The notes under the pieces: model-generated
What the model was told of the DNA's origin: nothing
What the model saw: the letters and a program-made list of their open reading frames with translations, nothing else
The model's database searches: none
Translations under genes and position numbers: made by a program
Assembly (NCBI GenBank): GCA_050955025.1
Contig: JBPBQX010000105.1
Location: 1 to 41,598, forward strand
Direction of reading: 5' to 3'
DNA from: CAXSEF01 sp050955025
GTDB taxonomy: Bacteria; Pseudomonadota; Alphaproteobacteria; Acetobacterales; Acetobacteraceae
Length of the DNA stretch: 41,598 nucleotides
In this document: in pieces, positions 8,121-16,501 of the stretch
Numbering within the stretch: position 1 is the stretch's first letter
Layout of the letters: every line of letters begins with the position of its first letter

Positions 8121-8747
8121 TCAGGGCGACATCGCGTCCGAGATGCTGACGCCGTCGCGCCAGTCCATCGGCACGGCATGGTAGGTGCCGTTCGCCCCGA
8201 TCCCGTTGACCGGCGGCGGGTAGCGCAGCACCACGACCTGGCCGCCGCGGCCGGCGCTGGCCGACGTCGCGGGCGCCACGAACCCGGTGCCCGCCGCCTT
8301 GCCGGTCGCGGGCGTGCAGGGGGTGCCGCCTGGCCCCGGGTCGGCGGCGCCGATGCCGTCCTGCAGGATCGCCCATACCTCGAAGTCCGGCGGGCTCGCG
8401 GCGGTGGAGATGAACCCGGGGCCCGACACCGACTGGCACAGCGTCGTGCTCTGGCAGACGAACACGAAGCAGAAGTCGCCGGTGTCGGCCAGCGCCACGC
8501 CGAGCCCCGCGACGAGGTTGTCCTCGGCCGTGCCGCCCATGGTGCAGCAGTACTGCCCGCCCTCGATCCGGAACATCCGCTCCCGCGCCGCGATCTGCGC
8601 CAGGTAGGGCTTGGCCGCTTCCAGCCGGCCCTGGCGGACGTACCCGGAGAGGCGCGGCGTCGCCACCGCCGCCAGCACCGTGATGCACACCACGGTCGCC
8701 ATCAGCTCCAGCAGGGTGAACCCGGCCTCGGAGGATCGTCTGGTCAT
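8121..8747 (-). CDS. Type IV pilin-like / pseudopilin protein
   Basis: A 208-residue protein with a class III prepilin leader: a short basic leader (MTRRSSEAG), then FTLLELMATVVCITVLAAVA, giving cleavage after Gly and methyl-Phe +1 with Glu at +5. The C-terminal domain contains cysteines (QYCCTMGG; CFVFVCQSTTLC; GTPCTP) that could form disulphides. It would be cut by the prepilin peptidase encoded at 4288-4797 and assembled into a pilus or pseudopilus. The frame can extend to a GTG at 8762, but the ATG at 8747 gives the normal leader length. It stands alone, convergent with the PP2C gene. Confidence 0.85.
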   Translation of the reverse strand: MTRRSSEAGFTLLELMATVVCITVLAAVATPRLSGYVRQGRLEAAKPYLAQIAARERMFRIEGGQYCCTMGGTAEDNLVAGLGVALADTGDFCFVFVCQSTTLCQSVSGPGFISTAASPPDFEVWAILQDGIGAADPGPGGTPCTPATGKAAGTGFVAPATSASAGRGGQVVVLRYPPPVNGIGANGTYHAVPMDWRDGVSISDAMSP

Positions 8748-8858
8748 CGCGAGGTCCCGCACGGCGTGGCGCCACGATGCGCCGCAATGCTTGCCCCCCG
8801 ATGAACGCGCGCCGCGCGCGCAGCAGCGCCCACGCCCCCGAACCCGCCAGCGCCCGCC

Positions 8859-9941
8859 TCAGTCCGTGCTTGCGGCGCCGCCCTCGTCCACGTCCGCGTC
8901 CTCCGACGGGTCGTGGTCCGCCTCCAGCGCCTCCTCCTCCGCGTCCAGCGCCGCCGCTTCCGCGGGGAACACCCCGAAGCGCGCCGCCACGTCCGGCGCG
9001 TAGCGCAGCAGGTCCGGCCGCAGCTTGAGCAGCGAGATGTCCTTCGACTTGCCTTCCAGCATGATGTCGAACTCCAGCCCCGCGGCATCGCGCATGAAGC
9101 GGGCGAACTCGAACGGGTTGGTGAAGTCCGCGTGCCCCGTCCAGACCGGCGGCCGCAGCGTCTTCGTCTTCTTCCGCGTCTTCTTGTCCACCTTCACCAG
9201 CTCGCGCAGCTCGGTGCGCGGCGAGGAGAAGTGGATCTTCGGCCGCACGCCCTCGGGCCAGGTCGCCAGGATGCGACGCAGCACGTCGATCGCGTCGAGC
9301 TGCCCCGGGTTCAGGCACCAGTGGTGCTGGTAGTCGAAGATCAGCCGCACGCCCGTCTGCTCGTGCACCCACAGCACGTCGGCCGCGGAGAAGCGGATGT
9401 CGTCGTGCTCCAGCACCAGCCGCCGACGCACGTGCTCCGGCAGCGTCGGCCAGGTCTGCGCCCACCGCGCGCGCGAGCCCTCCACGTCGCCGTACGCGCC
9501 GCCCACGTGCGTCACCATCACCGCTTCCGGCCCCAGCTCCATGCGGTCCAGCATCTCGGCCTGCGACGCGAGGTCGCTGATGCTGCGCCGCGTCAGCTCC
9601 GGGTCGGGGCTGTTGAGCAGCACGTACTGCGAGGGATGGAACGACAGCCGGATGTCCAGCGCGCGCGCCTTCTTCCCGATGGCGCGCAGCTCGGCGTCGC
9701 TCTCGGCCACCATGCCGTGGAACTGCGGCATGTCCGGGTGCGTGGCGTAGGGCGCGAGGTCCGAGGACATGCGGTACATGTTGATGCGACGCTTCACGAG
9801 GTAGTCCAGGATCGCGTCGATGTGCTCCAGCGACGTCTTCAGGTGCGGGTTCTGCTGCCAGCGCCGGGTGTCGTTGCTCTTGAGCCCGGCCTTGCCCATC
9901 ACCTTGACGGGAAAGCCCAGGCGCATCGGGACGCCGCTCAT
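8859..9941 (-). CDS. uvsE: UV damage endonuclease UvsE/UvdE
   Basis: A 360-residue TIM-barrel endonuclease that nicks DNA 5' of UV photoproducts and other lesions. Family segments are visible in order: MRLGFPVK near the start, RLSFHPSQYVLLNS, VTHVGGAYGD, RLVLEHDD, IFDYQHHWCLNPGQ, KIHFSSPR and TGHADF. These carry the His/Glu/Asp metal ligands of the three-metal site. A Lys/Arg-rich insertion (KVDKKTRKKTKT) follows the SSPR motif, and an acidic tail of about 40 residues ends the protein. The ATG overlaps the stop of the upstream DHH gene (ATGA), so the pair is an operon, plausibly for DNA repair. Confidence 0.9.
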   Translation of the reverse strand: MSGVPMRLGFPVKVMGKAGLKSNDTRRWQQNPHLKTSLEHIDAILDYLVKRRINMYRMSSDLAPYATHPDMPQFHGMVAESDAELRAIGKKARALDIRLSFHPSQYVLLNSPDPELTRRSISDLASQAEMLDRMELGPEAVMVTHVGGAYGDVEGSRARWAQTWPTLPEHVRRRLVLEHDDIRFSAADVLWVHEQTGVRLIFDYQHHWCLNPGQLDAIDVLRRILATWPEGVRPKIHFSSPRTELRELVKVDKKTRKKTKTLRPPVWTGHADFTNPFEFARFMRDAAGLEFDIMLEGKSKDISLLKLRPDLLRYAPDVAARFGVFPAEAAALDAEEEALEADHDPSEDADVDEGGAASTD

Positions 9942-11011
9942 GCCGCCACCTCCGCGTCCGGCACGCAGGCCGAGGACGCAAAACCCAGCCCGGTGATGAA
10001 CGCGTTCCAGTCCGCCGGCCGCAGCGCCCCGCCCGTCGCCTGACGGTGGCCGGAGCCGTACATCTCGTCTGCGCCGGGCGGCCTATGCTCCGCGAGGAAC
10101 GCCACCAGATCGCGGTCCGCGGCGGAGCGCACGGCGAAGTGCACCCAGCCCGGCCGGTATCCCGTGTTGGCCGCCATCACGATGCTGTCGCGCAGCCGCC
10201 CGCGCCACTGCTGTGCGATCAGCGGGTGGATCTGGGTGGGCGAGGCGAAACGGATCAGCGCCACCTCGCCGCGCACCACGGGCGCTACGCGGCGCGCCGC
10301 CTCCAGCGCCCCCTTCACCTCCGCGCGCGCCGCAAGGACCGCGGCGGCCTCAGGCCGCTCGCCCGACACCACGTCCTTCGGCCCGTCCGCCGCCATCAGC
10401 AGCGAGAGCGCCGGCGCAGCGTCGCCCGACGCGCTGCGCCGCGGCGCGTTGACCAGCGCCGCCGCCTCGCGCAGCGCGGTCACGCCGAACCGGCGCGCTT
10501 CCTCCATCTCGGGGAACCCCGCCTTCTCGGCCATGTCGCCGATCAGCCCCACCGCCGCCAGCCACAGCCACGGCTCCGCGTCCGCGAGCGCGCCCGCGCA
10601 CCAGAACGCCAGCAGCGAGGAGGTCGGGATCGGGTCCTGGCCGTGCCCGCTGATCACCGTGGCGCCGGCCGGCGGGCTGCCCGGGATGTGGTGGTCCACC
10701 ACCACGGTGGGCACGCCCGGCATCGGCAGCGAGTCGCGCACGCCGAGGTCGGTGATCACCACCCCGCCCGCCGCCTCGCTCGACAGCTCGGCACGCATCG
10801 CGTCGGACCACGGGCTCTCGCCCCGGCCGACGATGCGCGTGCGCACGTCCCATCCCGCCTGCGCGAAGCCGCGCGCGAACAGGGCGGTGGCGGACAGGCC
10901 GTCCGCGTCGTTGTGGCCGAGGATCCAGACCGGGGCGCCCCGGTCGAACCCCCGGACGGCGGTGGCGAAGGCGGAGGCGGTCTCTGTGCGTGCGTCGGCA
11001 TGGGATGTCAT
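9938..11011 (-). CDS. DHH-family phosphoesterase (RecJ-like)
   Basis: A 357-residue DHH/DHHA1-type phosphoesterase. Motif I is LGHNDADGLS (residues 32-40), motif II VVITDLGV, and motif III VVVDHHIPG with the DHH triad. A further Asp-containing segment (AAVGLIGDMA) follows, and the C-terminal DHHA1-like region has GSGHRQATGGA. Members are Mn-dependent nucleases or nanoRNases. The fused layout is closest to RecJ-like single-strand exonucleases, but substrate cannot be read from sequence. The ATG at 11011 is selected because the frame upstream is a shadow of other sequence. The gene overlaps uvsE by four bases and lies divergently from the aminotransferase gene. Confidence 0.85.
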   Translation of the reverse strand: MTSHADARTETASAFATAVRGFDRGAPVWILGHNDADGLSATALFARGFAQAGWDVRTRIVGRGESPWSDAMRAELSSEAAGGVVITDLGVRDSLPMPGVPTVVVDHHIPGSPPAGATVISGHGQDPIPTSSLLAFWCAGALADAEPWLWLAAVGLIGDMAEKAGFPEMEEARRFGVTALREAAALVNAPRRSASGDAAPALSLLMAADGPKDVVSGERPEAAAVLAARAEVKGALEAARRVAPVVRGEVALIRFASPTQIHPLIAQQWRGRLRDSIVMAANTGYRPGWVHFAVRSAADRDLVAFLAEHRPPGADEMYGSGHRQATGGALRPADWNAFITGLGFASSACVPDAEVAA

Positions 11012-11095
11012 CGCACCACAAAGCGCCGGCCGCCCCCGGGTTCGCCCCGGACCCGCGCTTCCTGCCCCGCGCCGACGCCTGTAGGGTCGCGGGCC

Positions 11096-12217
11096 ATGCA
11101 CACCGCCGCGCCGCTCGCCTGCCAGCGCCACCGCTTCGAGATGCCCGACGACGTCAGCTACCTCGACGCCGCCGCCTGGAGCCCCCTGCCGCGCGCCGTG
11201 CGCCTCGCCGGCGAGGCGGGCATCCTGTCCAAGAGCCGGCCCTGGCTGCATTCGCGCGACGACGACACCGCCTGGGCGGAACGCGCGCGCACCGCCGCGG
11301 CCACGCTGGTCGGCGCGGCCGCGGACGACGTCGCGATCGTCGGCTCCGTCAGCCACGCCATCGCCACCGCCGCGCGCAACCTCTCCCCCGCGCGCGGCGG
11401 CCGCATCCTGCGCGTGGCCGACGAGTTCCCCTCGCAGCGCCACGCCTGGGACCGTCTCGCCGCCGAGCGCGGCCTGGTCGTGGACGAGGTGGCGCGCCCG
11501 GCGGACGGGGACTGGACCGCGGCGCTGCTCGACGCCATCGCCCGCCCCGGCGCGCCGCCGCTCGCCGTGGCGACGCTCACGCCGCTGCACTGGTCGGACG
11601 GCGCGCGCATCGACCTCGGGCGCCTCGCCCCGGCCGTCCGCGACGCGGGCGCGGCACTGGTGGTGGACGCGACGCAGGCGGTGGGCGCCGAGCCGGTCGA
11701 CGTCGCGCGCCTCTGCCCCGACTTCCTGGCCTTCCCCACCTACAAGTGGACGCTCGGGCCCTACGCCCTGGCCTTCCTGTACGCCGCGCCGCACCGGCAG
11801 CACGGCACGGCGCTGGAGGAGAACGCCGGCAACCTGGCCCCCGCCGCCGGCGCGCGCCGCTACGACAAGGGCGAGCGCGACGACCCCGTGTCGCTCCGCA
11901 TGGCGGCGGCCGGGATGGAGCTGGTCGCGGGCTGGGGCGTGCCGGCGGTGTCCGCGCGGCTGCGGGCGCTGACGGACCTCCTGGCCGAGGGCGCCGCCGC
12001 ACTGGGCCTGGGTGTGGCACCCCGCGCGCTGCGCTCCGCCCACATCCTCGGGGTCCGCGTGCCCGGCGGCCCGCCGCCCGAGCTGGTCGCGCGGCTGCGC
12101 GAGGCGGGGGTCTTCGCCAGCGTCCGGCTCGGCGTGCTGCGCCTCAGCCCGCACGTCTGGGCGAACGAGGCCGACGTCGCGCGCTGCCTCGCCGCCCTGC
12201 CCGCCGCCCTGCGCTGA
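11096..12217 (+). CDS. Class V aminotransferase / cysteine desulfurase-like PLP enzyme
   Basis: A 373-residue fold-type I PLP enzyme. The PLP-binding Lys is in FPTYKWTLGPY (about residue 219). VVDATQAVGAEPVD supplies the Asp that contacts the pyridine nitrogen, and GSVSHAIATAARN the phosphate-binding turn. The length and SQRHAWDRLA region resemble the NifS/selenocysteine-lyase group, but the usual catalytic Cys loop of cysteine desulfurases is not obvious, so an aminotransferase or kynureninase-like reaction is equally possible. The gene is monocistronic, in the short gap beside the divergent DHH gene. Its ATG (11096) lacks a strong ribosome-binding site. Confidence 0.8.
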   Translation: MHTAAPLACQRHRFEMPDDVSYLDAAAWSPLPRAVRLAGEAGILSKSRPWLHSRDDDTAWAERARTAAATLVGAAADDVAIVGSVSHAIATAARNLSPARGGRILRVADEFPSQRHAWDRLAAERGLVVDEVARPADGDWTAALLDAIARPGAPPLAVATLTPLHWSDGARIDLGRLAPAVRDAGAALVVDATQAVGAEPVDVARLCPDFLAFPTYKWTLGPYALAFLYAAPHRQHGTALEENAGNLAPAAGARRYDKGERDDPVSLRMAAAGMELVAGWGVPAVSARLRALTDLLAEGAAALGLGVAPRALRSAHILGVRVPGGPPPELVARLREAGVFASVRLGVLRLSPHVWANEADVARCLAALPAALR

Positions 12218-12254
12218 TCCCGCGACCGCCGCGCCTGGACATCGTCCTTGTTAC

Positions 12255-12272
12255 GGTACTTTATAACGTATC
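12255..12272 (-). promoter_or_regulatory. Possible Zur box upstream of TonB receptor
   Basis: Read on the minus strand the site is GATACGTTATAAAGTACC. By eye its core GTTATAAAGTACC matches 10 of 13 positions of the Zur-type consensus GTTATAATATAAC. It lies 23 bp before the ATG at 12296 in a short AT-rich island unlike the GC-rich surroundings. Symmetry is imperfect, so this is a suggestion only. Confidence 0.35.
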
Positions 12273-12295
12273 AACCTTGCGGGGCGGCCTCTCCG

Positions 12296-14575
12296 ATGAG
12301 CTTCATGCCGATGCGTCCGCGCCCGGGTGCCGCGTTGCTGCGCCGCCGCTGCCTGCTGTGCGGCGTGCTTCTGCACCCCCTCGCCTGGGGCCTGCTGTGC
12401 ACGCCCGCAGCCTACGCCGCCGACGCCGTGCCTGCCGCCGGCGCCCCGCCGCCCGACCAGGCCGCGCCGCCCGCCGCCGGCCCCGCCGTCGGCCTCGGCA
12501 CCGGCGAGGACGCCCCGCCCCCGGTCAGGATCGACGTGCCCGAGGTCGCCGTCACCGCGCGCCGCCTCGACGCGGCCCGCAGCGCGATCCAGCCCGGCCT
12601 CGGCGCCACCACCTACGAGTTCGGCCGCCGCGCCATCGAGTCGATCCCGCAGGGCGACAACGCCCAGCTCAGCCAGGTGCTGCTGCAGGCCCCCGGCGTG
12701 GCGCAGGACTCCTTCGGCCAGCTCCACGTGCGCGGCGACCACAACGAGGTGCAGTACCGCCTCGACGGCGTGCAGCTTCCCGAGGGCCTGTCGGTGTTCG
12801 GCCAGGCGCTGGAGGGCCGCTTCGCCCACTCGCTGTCGCTGATCACCGGGGCGCTGCCCGCCCAGTACGGCTTCCTCACCGCGGGCGTGGTCGACATCAC
12901 CACCAAGTCCGGCACCACCGATCCCGGCGGCACCCTCTCGATCTACGGCGGGGCACGCGACACCCTCCAGCCCAGCTTCGCCTACGGCGGCCGTTCCGGC
13001 GCCATCGACTTCTTTGCCACCGGCGACTTCCTCCACACCCGCGTCGGCATCGAGAACCCGACCGGCAGCTTCAACGCGGTGCACGACCTCAGCAACCAGC
13101 AGCACGGCCTGGCGCACATCTCCGGCCTGATCGACCCCGACACGCGCGTCAGCCTGATCGCCGGCTTCTCCAACGACTTCTTCCAGGTCCCCAACAACCC
13201 GGGCCAGACGCCCTCGCTCGGCCTGTCCGTCGACGGCGCCTCGACCTTCGACAGCGCGCGGCTGACGCAGCACCAACGCGAGATCACCGACTTCGCCATC
13301 CTCTCGCTGCAGCATCACGCCGGCCCGCTCGACGTCCAGACCTCCGCGTTCAGCCGCACCAGCAGCCTGTACTACTCGCCAGATCCCGTCGGCGACCTGC
13401 TGTTCAACGGCGTGGCGCAGACCGCTGCGCGCTCCGTCTGGTCGAGCGGCGCGCAGACCGACGCCAGCCTGCGCGTGGACGGGCAGCACACCCTGCGCGC
13501 CGGCTTCCAGGTGTTCGCGGAGCGCAACATCGACAGCACGGACTCCACCGTGCTTCCGGCGCCGGGCGGCGGCGGCACGGACGCCGCCTCTTTCTCGGCC
13601 TTCGCCATCCACGGGGGCCAGGGCACGACCGGCCTGATCTACGGCCTCTACCTGCAGGACGAGTGGCGGATCCTGCCGCGCGTGACGCTGAACGCCGGGC
13701 TGCGCTTCGACCGCGTCGACGAGTTCACCCACGAGGGGCAGGTCAGCCCGCGCGTCAACGCCGTGTGGCGCCCGACCGACACCACCACGGTGCACGCCGG
13801 CTACGCGCGCTACTTCGTGCCCCCGCCGTTCGAGTCGGTCGGCGGTGCCGCCGTGGCGGCTTTCAGCGGCACCAGCACCGCCGCGGAGGTCACCCAGGAC
13901 AGCACGGTGCGGGCCGAACGCGACAATTACTACGACCTCGGCATCGACCAGGTGCTCGCGCGCGGCCTGCGCGTCGGCCTCGACGCCTACTACAAGGACG
14001 CCCGCGACCTGATCGACGAGGGCCAGTTCGGCGCCCCGATCATCCTCACCGCGTTCAACTACGCCCGCGGCCAGGTGCACGGCGTCGAGGCCAGCGGCTC
14101 CTACGACCGCGGCCCGGTCTCGCTCTACGCCAACGCCGCCCTGTCGCGCGCGATCGGCCGCGACATCGTCTCGTCGCAGTTCAACTTCTCCGCCGACGAC
14201 CTCGCGTACATCTCGCACCGCTGGATCCACCTCGACCACGACCAGCGCTGGACCGGCTCCGCCGGCGCCGCCTGGACCGTGTTCGGGCGCTCCACCTCGC
14301 CCGCCCGCCTGTCCGCCGACCTCGTCGTGGGCAGCGGCCTGCGCGCGGACGGCGACGTGCCGAACGGCCGCGCCCTGCCCGGCTACGCCACGGTCAACCT
14401 CTCCGCGGTGCAGACCCTCGACGTCGGCTTCGGCCGCGGCACCCAGCTCCGCCTCGACGTGATCAACCTGCTGGACAGCCGCTACGAGATCCGCGACGGC
14501 ACCGGCGTCGGCGTCGGCGCGCCGCAGTACGGCCTGCGCCGTACCATCCTCGGCGGCCTGCTGCAGCGGTTCTGA
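12296..14575 (+). CDS. TonB-dependent outer-membrane receptor
   Basis: A 759-residue receptor. A signal peptide (LLRRRCLLCGVLLHPLAWGL ... AYA) is followed by a Pro/Ala-rich linker and a TonB-box-like segment (EVAVTARRLD). The plug domain includes LSQVLLQAPGVAQDSFGQLH, then VRGDHNEVQYRLDGVQLPEG and AGVVDITTKSG. A 22-strand-type barrel ends in LGGLLQRF with the C-terminal aromatic residue needed for outer-membrane insertion. Such receptors import metal chelates, cobalamin or other scarce nutrients using TonB energy. Substrate is not identifiable, but the possible Zur box upstream suggests zinc. An ATG at 12296 is chosen; the frame extends to a TTG at 12248, but that would run through the Zur-like site. 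It is followed by a terminator repeat. Confidence 0.85.
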   Translation: MSFMPMRPRPGAALLRRRCLLCGVLLHPLAWGLLCTPAAYAADAVPAAGAPPPDQAAPPAAGPAVGLGTGEDAPPPVRIDVPEVAVTARRLDAARSAIQPGLGATTYEFGRRAIESIPQGDNAQLSQVLLQAPGVAQDSFGQLHVRGDHNEVQYRLDGVQLPEGLSVFGQALEGRFAHSLSLITGALPAQYGFLTAGVVDITTKSGTTDPGGTLSIYGGARDTLQPSFAYGGRSGAIDFFATGDFLHTRVGIENPTGSFNAVHDLSNQQHGLAHISGLIDPDTRVSLIAGFSNDFFQVPNNPGQTPSLGLSVDGASTFDSARLTQHQREITDFAILSLQHHAGPLDVQTSAFSRTSSLYYSPDPVGDLLFNGVAQTAARSVWSSGAQTDASLRVDGQHTLRAGFQVFAERNIDSTDSTVLPAPGGGGTDAASFSAFAIHGGQGTTGLIYGLYLQDEWRILPRVTLNAGLRFDRVDEFTHEGQVSPRVNAVWRPTDTTTVHAGYARYFVPPPFESVGGAAVAAFSGTSTAAEVTQDSTVRAERDNYYDLGIDQVLARGLRVGLDAYYKDARDLIDEGQFGAPIILTAFNYARGQVHGVEASGSYDRGPVSLYANAALSRAIGRDIVSSQFNFSADDLAYISHRWIHLDHDQRWTGSAGAAWTVFGRSTSPARLSADLVVGSGLRADGDVPNGRALPGYATVNLSAVQTLDVGFGRGTQLRLDVINLLDSRYEIRDGTGVGVGAPQYGLRRTILGGLLQRF

Positions 14576-14587
14576 GAGAAAAGCCAG

Positions 14588-14728
14588 GGAAGCAAGGCCT
14601 TCTTTTTCTGAAGAAAAAGAAGCAAAAAGACTTTGCCCGTAAGCGATCCTTGCCACACGGCTGGCACGAACCCGATGGGCAAAGTTCTTTGGTTCTTTCT
14701 TTCAAGAAAGAACTGCTTGCCTGCCTTG
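14588..14728. repeat. Palindromic intergenic repeat, copy 3
   Basis: Same orientation as copies 1 and 2, with both short hairpins and the ACTTTGCCC/GGGCAAAGT arms intact. The GC-rich centre differs from the other copies apart from a shared CGGCTGGCA. It lies between the convergent TonB receptor and HD hydrolase genes. Confidence 0.85.
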
Positions 14729-14732
14729 CGCC

Positions 14733-15371
14733 CTACCCGTGCCAGGCCGAGTTGCGGATCAGGCTGCAGAAATTGCCGCGGTGGAAGTGCGGCTCCCGGT
14801 CGGCGATCACGTCCGCCTTGACGTTGCCGAAGGTGGTGCCCGGCCTGCCGCGGATGCCCTCGTAGAACGCCTGGAGGATGTCCTCCTTGAAGTGCGGCGT
14901 GCGCGGGAACGCCGACACGACGGCCTCGCGTTCCGCCTCGCTGTACTGGTCGTAGGTCAGGCCGAGCACGTCCATCTCGACCCCCGCCGTCACCAGCGCC
15001 ACGACCGGGTGCATGTGGACCGGGATGCCCGGCGTGGTGTGCAGCGCGACCGCAGTCCACACCGTCTGCACGTCCGCCTCCGGGATCGCGTGCTCGCGCA
15101 GGAACGCGCGCGCCGCGTTGGCGCCGTCAACCTCGAAGCGCTCGGTGGCGCTCGCGTGGGCGGGCATCAGGCCCATGTCGTGGAACATCGCCCCGGCGTA
15201 GAGCAGCTCGCGGTCGAACGAGAGCCCAAGGTGCAGCCCGGCGATCGCGCCGAACCCGTAGACGCGGCTGGAATGGTTGAACAGCAGCGCCGTCTCCGTG
15301 TCGCGGACGAACTCCGTGATCGCGCGGGCGAGCCTGCTGTCGGGAATGGCGGCGTCGGCATCGAAGGGCAT
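14733..15371 (-). CDS. HD-domain hydrolase, cyanamide hydratase-like
   Basis: A 212-residue HD-superfamily metalloenzyme. The metal-binding motif set is LFNHSSRVYGFG, YAGAMFHDMGLMPAH (the HD pair) and VALHTTPGIPVHMHP (His ligand). The ordering and segments such as FEVDGANAARAFL match the cyanamide hydratase (Ddi2/TIGR03401-like) group rather than signalling HD proteins. These enzymes hydrate cyanamide or act on related small molecules, but many members have unknown substrates. The C-terminus (HFHRGNFCSLIRNSAWHG) is conserved-looking. It is divergent from the GlxA-type regulator gene with a 119-bp intergenic region, so that regulator may control it. Confidence 0.8.
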   Translation of the reverse strand: MPFDADAAIPDSRLARAITEFVRDTETALLFNHSSRVYGFGAIAGLHLGLSFDRELLYAGAMFHDMGLMPAHASATERFEVDGANAARAFLREHAIPEADVQTVWTAVALHTTPGIPVHMHPVVALVTAGVEMDVLGLTYDQYSEAEREAVVSAFPRTPHFKEDILQAFYEGIRGRPGTTFGNVKADVIADREPHFHRGNFCSLIRNSAWHG

Positions 15372-15490
15372 GGCTGAACCTCACCTGCTGGGATGGCCGG
15401 ACGCTACGGAACCGCCTACACGTCCGCAATCGCCTGGAACAGGCGTATCCTGCCATTCGGCGGGCGGCAACGGACGCGGGGGAACGGGCC

Positions 15491-16483
15491 ATGGAGCGGA
15501 ACGTGGCGGTGTTGGCCTTGCCTGGCGTGCAGCTCCTGGACGTGGCCGGCCCGCTCGACGTGTTCGCCGAGGCCAACAGGCAGGCCGGGTTCGCGGCCTA
15601 CCGCCTTTCGCTGGTCGGCACCGCGCCCGGCCCGATCGAGACCTCGTCGGGACAGCGCCTGCTCGCGGACCTGGTGGCCGGCGGCGAGGACGCGTTCGAC
15701 ACCCTGCTGGTCGCCGGCGGCCCCGGCCTGCCCACGCTCGCGCCCGACCACGCGCTGGCCGGCTGGCTCGCCGCGACGGCCGGGCGCTGCCGACGCTACG
15801 GCTCGGTGTGCACGGGGGCGTTCCTGCTCGGCCAGGCCGGCCTGCTCGGCGGCCGCCGGGTGGCGACGCACTGGGCGGCGGCGGCGGAGCTGGGCCGGCG
15901 CCACCCCGACGCCCGCGTCGACGCGGAGGCGATCCTGCTGTTCGACGGCCCGCTGCGCACCGCGGCCGGGGTGACCGCCGGCCTCGACCTCGCCGTGGCG
16001 CTGGTGGAGGAGGACCTGGGCGCGGAGATCGCACAGCGCGTCGCGGCGCAGCTCGTCATGTTCTTCAAGCGCGGCGGCGGCCAGCTGCAGTTCAGCCGCC
16101 GCGGCCTCGGCGCCCCCTCCGGCCGCTCCGCGCTGCAGGAGGTGCAGCGCTGGGTCGCCGCCCACCCCGCCGCCGGCCACGACGTCGACAGCCTGGCGTC
16201 GCGCACCGGCATGAGCCCGCGCCACTTCGCCCGCGTCTTCCGCGCCGAGACGGGCCTCACCCCCGCCTGCTTCGTGGAGAACGTGCGCATCGAGGCCGCG
16301 CGGCGCATGCTGGAGGACGGCGCCGCCGCCGCCAAGCAGGTCGCGGGCGCCGCCGGCTTCCGCGACGCCGACACCATGCGCCGCGCCTTCCTGCGCCGCG
16401 TCGGCCTCACCCCCGCGGAATACCGCCGCCGCCACGCCCGCGCCGCGCCCCCGGACGGCATCCCGCCCGAACCGGCCGCCTGA
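15491..16483 (+). CDS. GlxA-family AraC-type transcriptional regulator
   Basis: A 330-residue regulator. Residues 1-180 form a DJ-1/PfpI-like class I glutamine amidotransferase domain (VAVLALPGVQLLDVAGPLDV; nucleophile elbow GSVCTGAFLLGQAGLL; VATHW). Residues 225-318 form an AraC double helix-turn-helix (VDSLASRTGMSPRHFARVFR, then ETGLTPACFVENVRIEAARR, ending in FLRRVGLTPAEYRRR). In this family the N-terminal domain senses a ligand rather than acting as an enzyme. It is transcribed divergently from the HD hydrolase gene, which makes that gene the most likely target. The ATG follows GGGGGAACGGGCC, giving an adequate ribosome-binding site. Confidence 0.85.
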   Translation: MERNVAVLALPGVQLLDVAGPLDVFAEANRQAGFAAYRLSLVGTAPGPIETSSGQRLLADLVAGGEDAFDTLLVAGGPGLPTLAPDHALAGWLAATAGRCRRYGSVCTGAFLLGQAGLLGGRRVATHWAAAAELGRRHPDARVDAEAILLFDGPLRTAAGVTAGLDLAVALVEEDLGAEIAQRVAAQLVMFFKRGGGQLQFSRRGLGAPSGRSALQEVQRWVAAHPAAGHDVDSLASRTGMSPRHFARVFRAETGLTPACFVENVRIEAARRMLEDGAAAAKQVAGAAGFRDADTMRRAFLRRVGLTPAEYRRRHARAAPPDGIPPEPAA

Positions 16484-16501
16484 GCGCATCGGCAGGCAGC
16501 G

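Noticed and set aside
10990..14865. Very long plus-strand frame of over 1200 codons
   Set aside because: Arg/Pro-rich shadow of the aminotransferase and TonB receptor genes in a high-GC genome.
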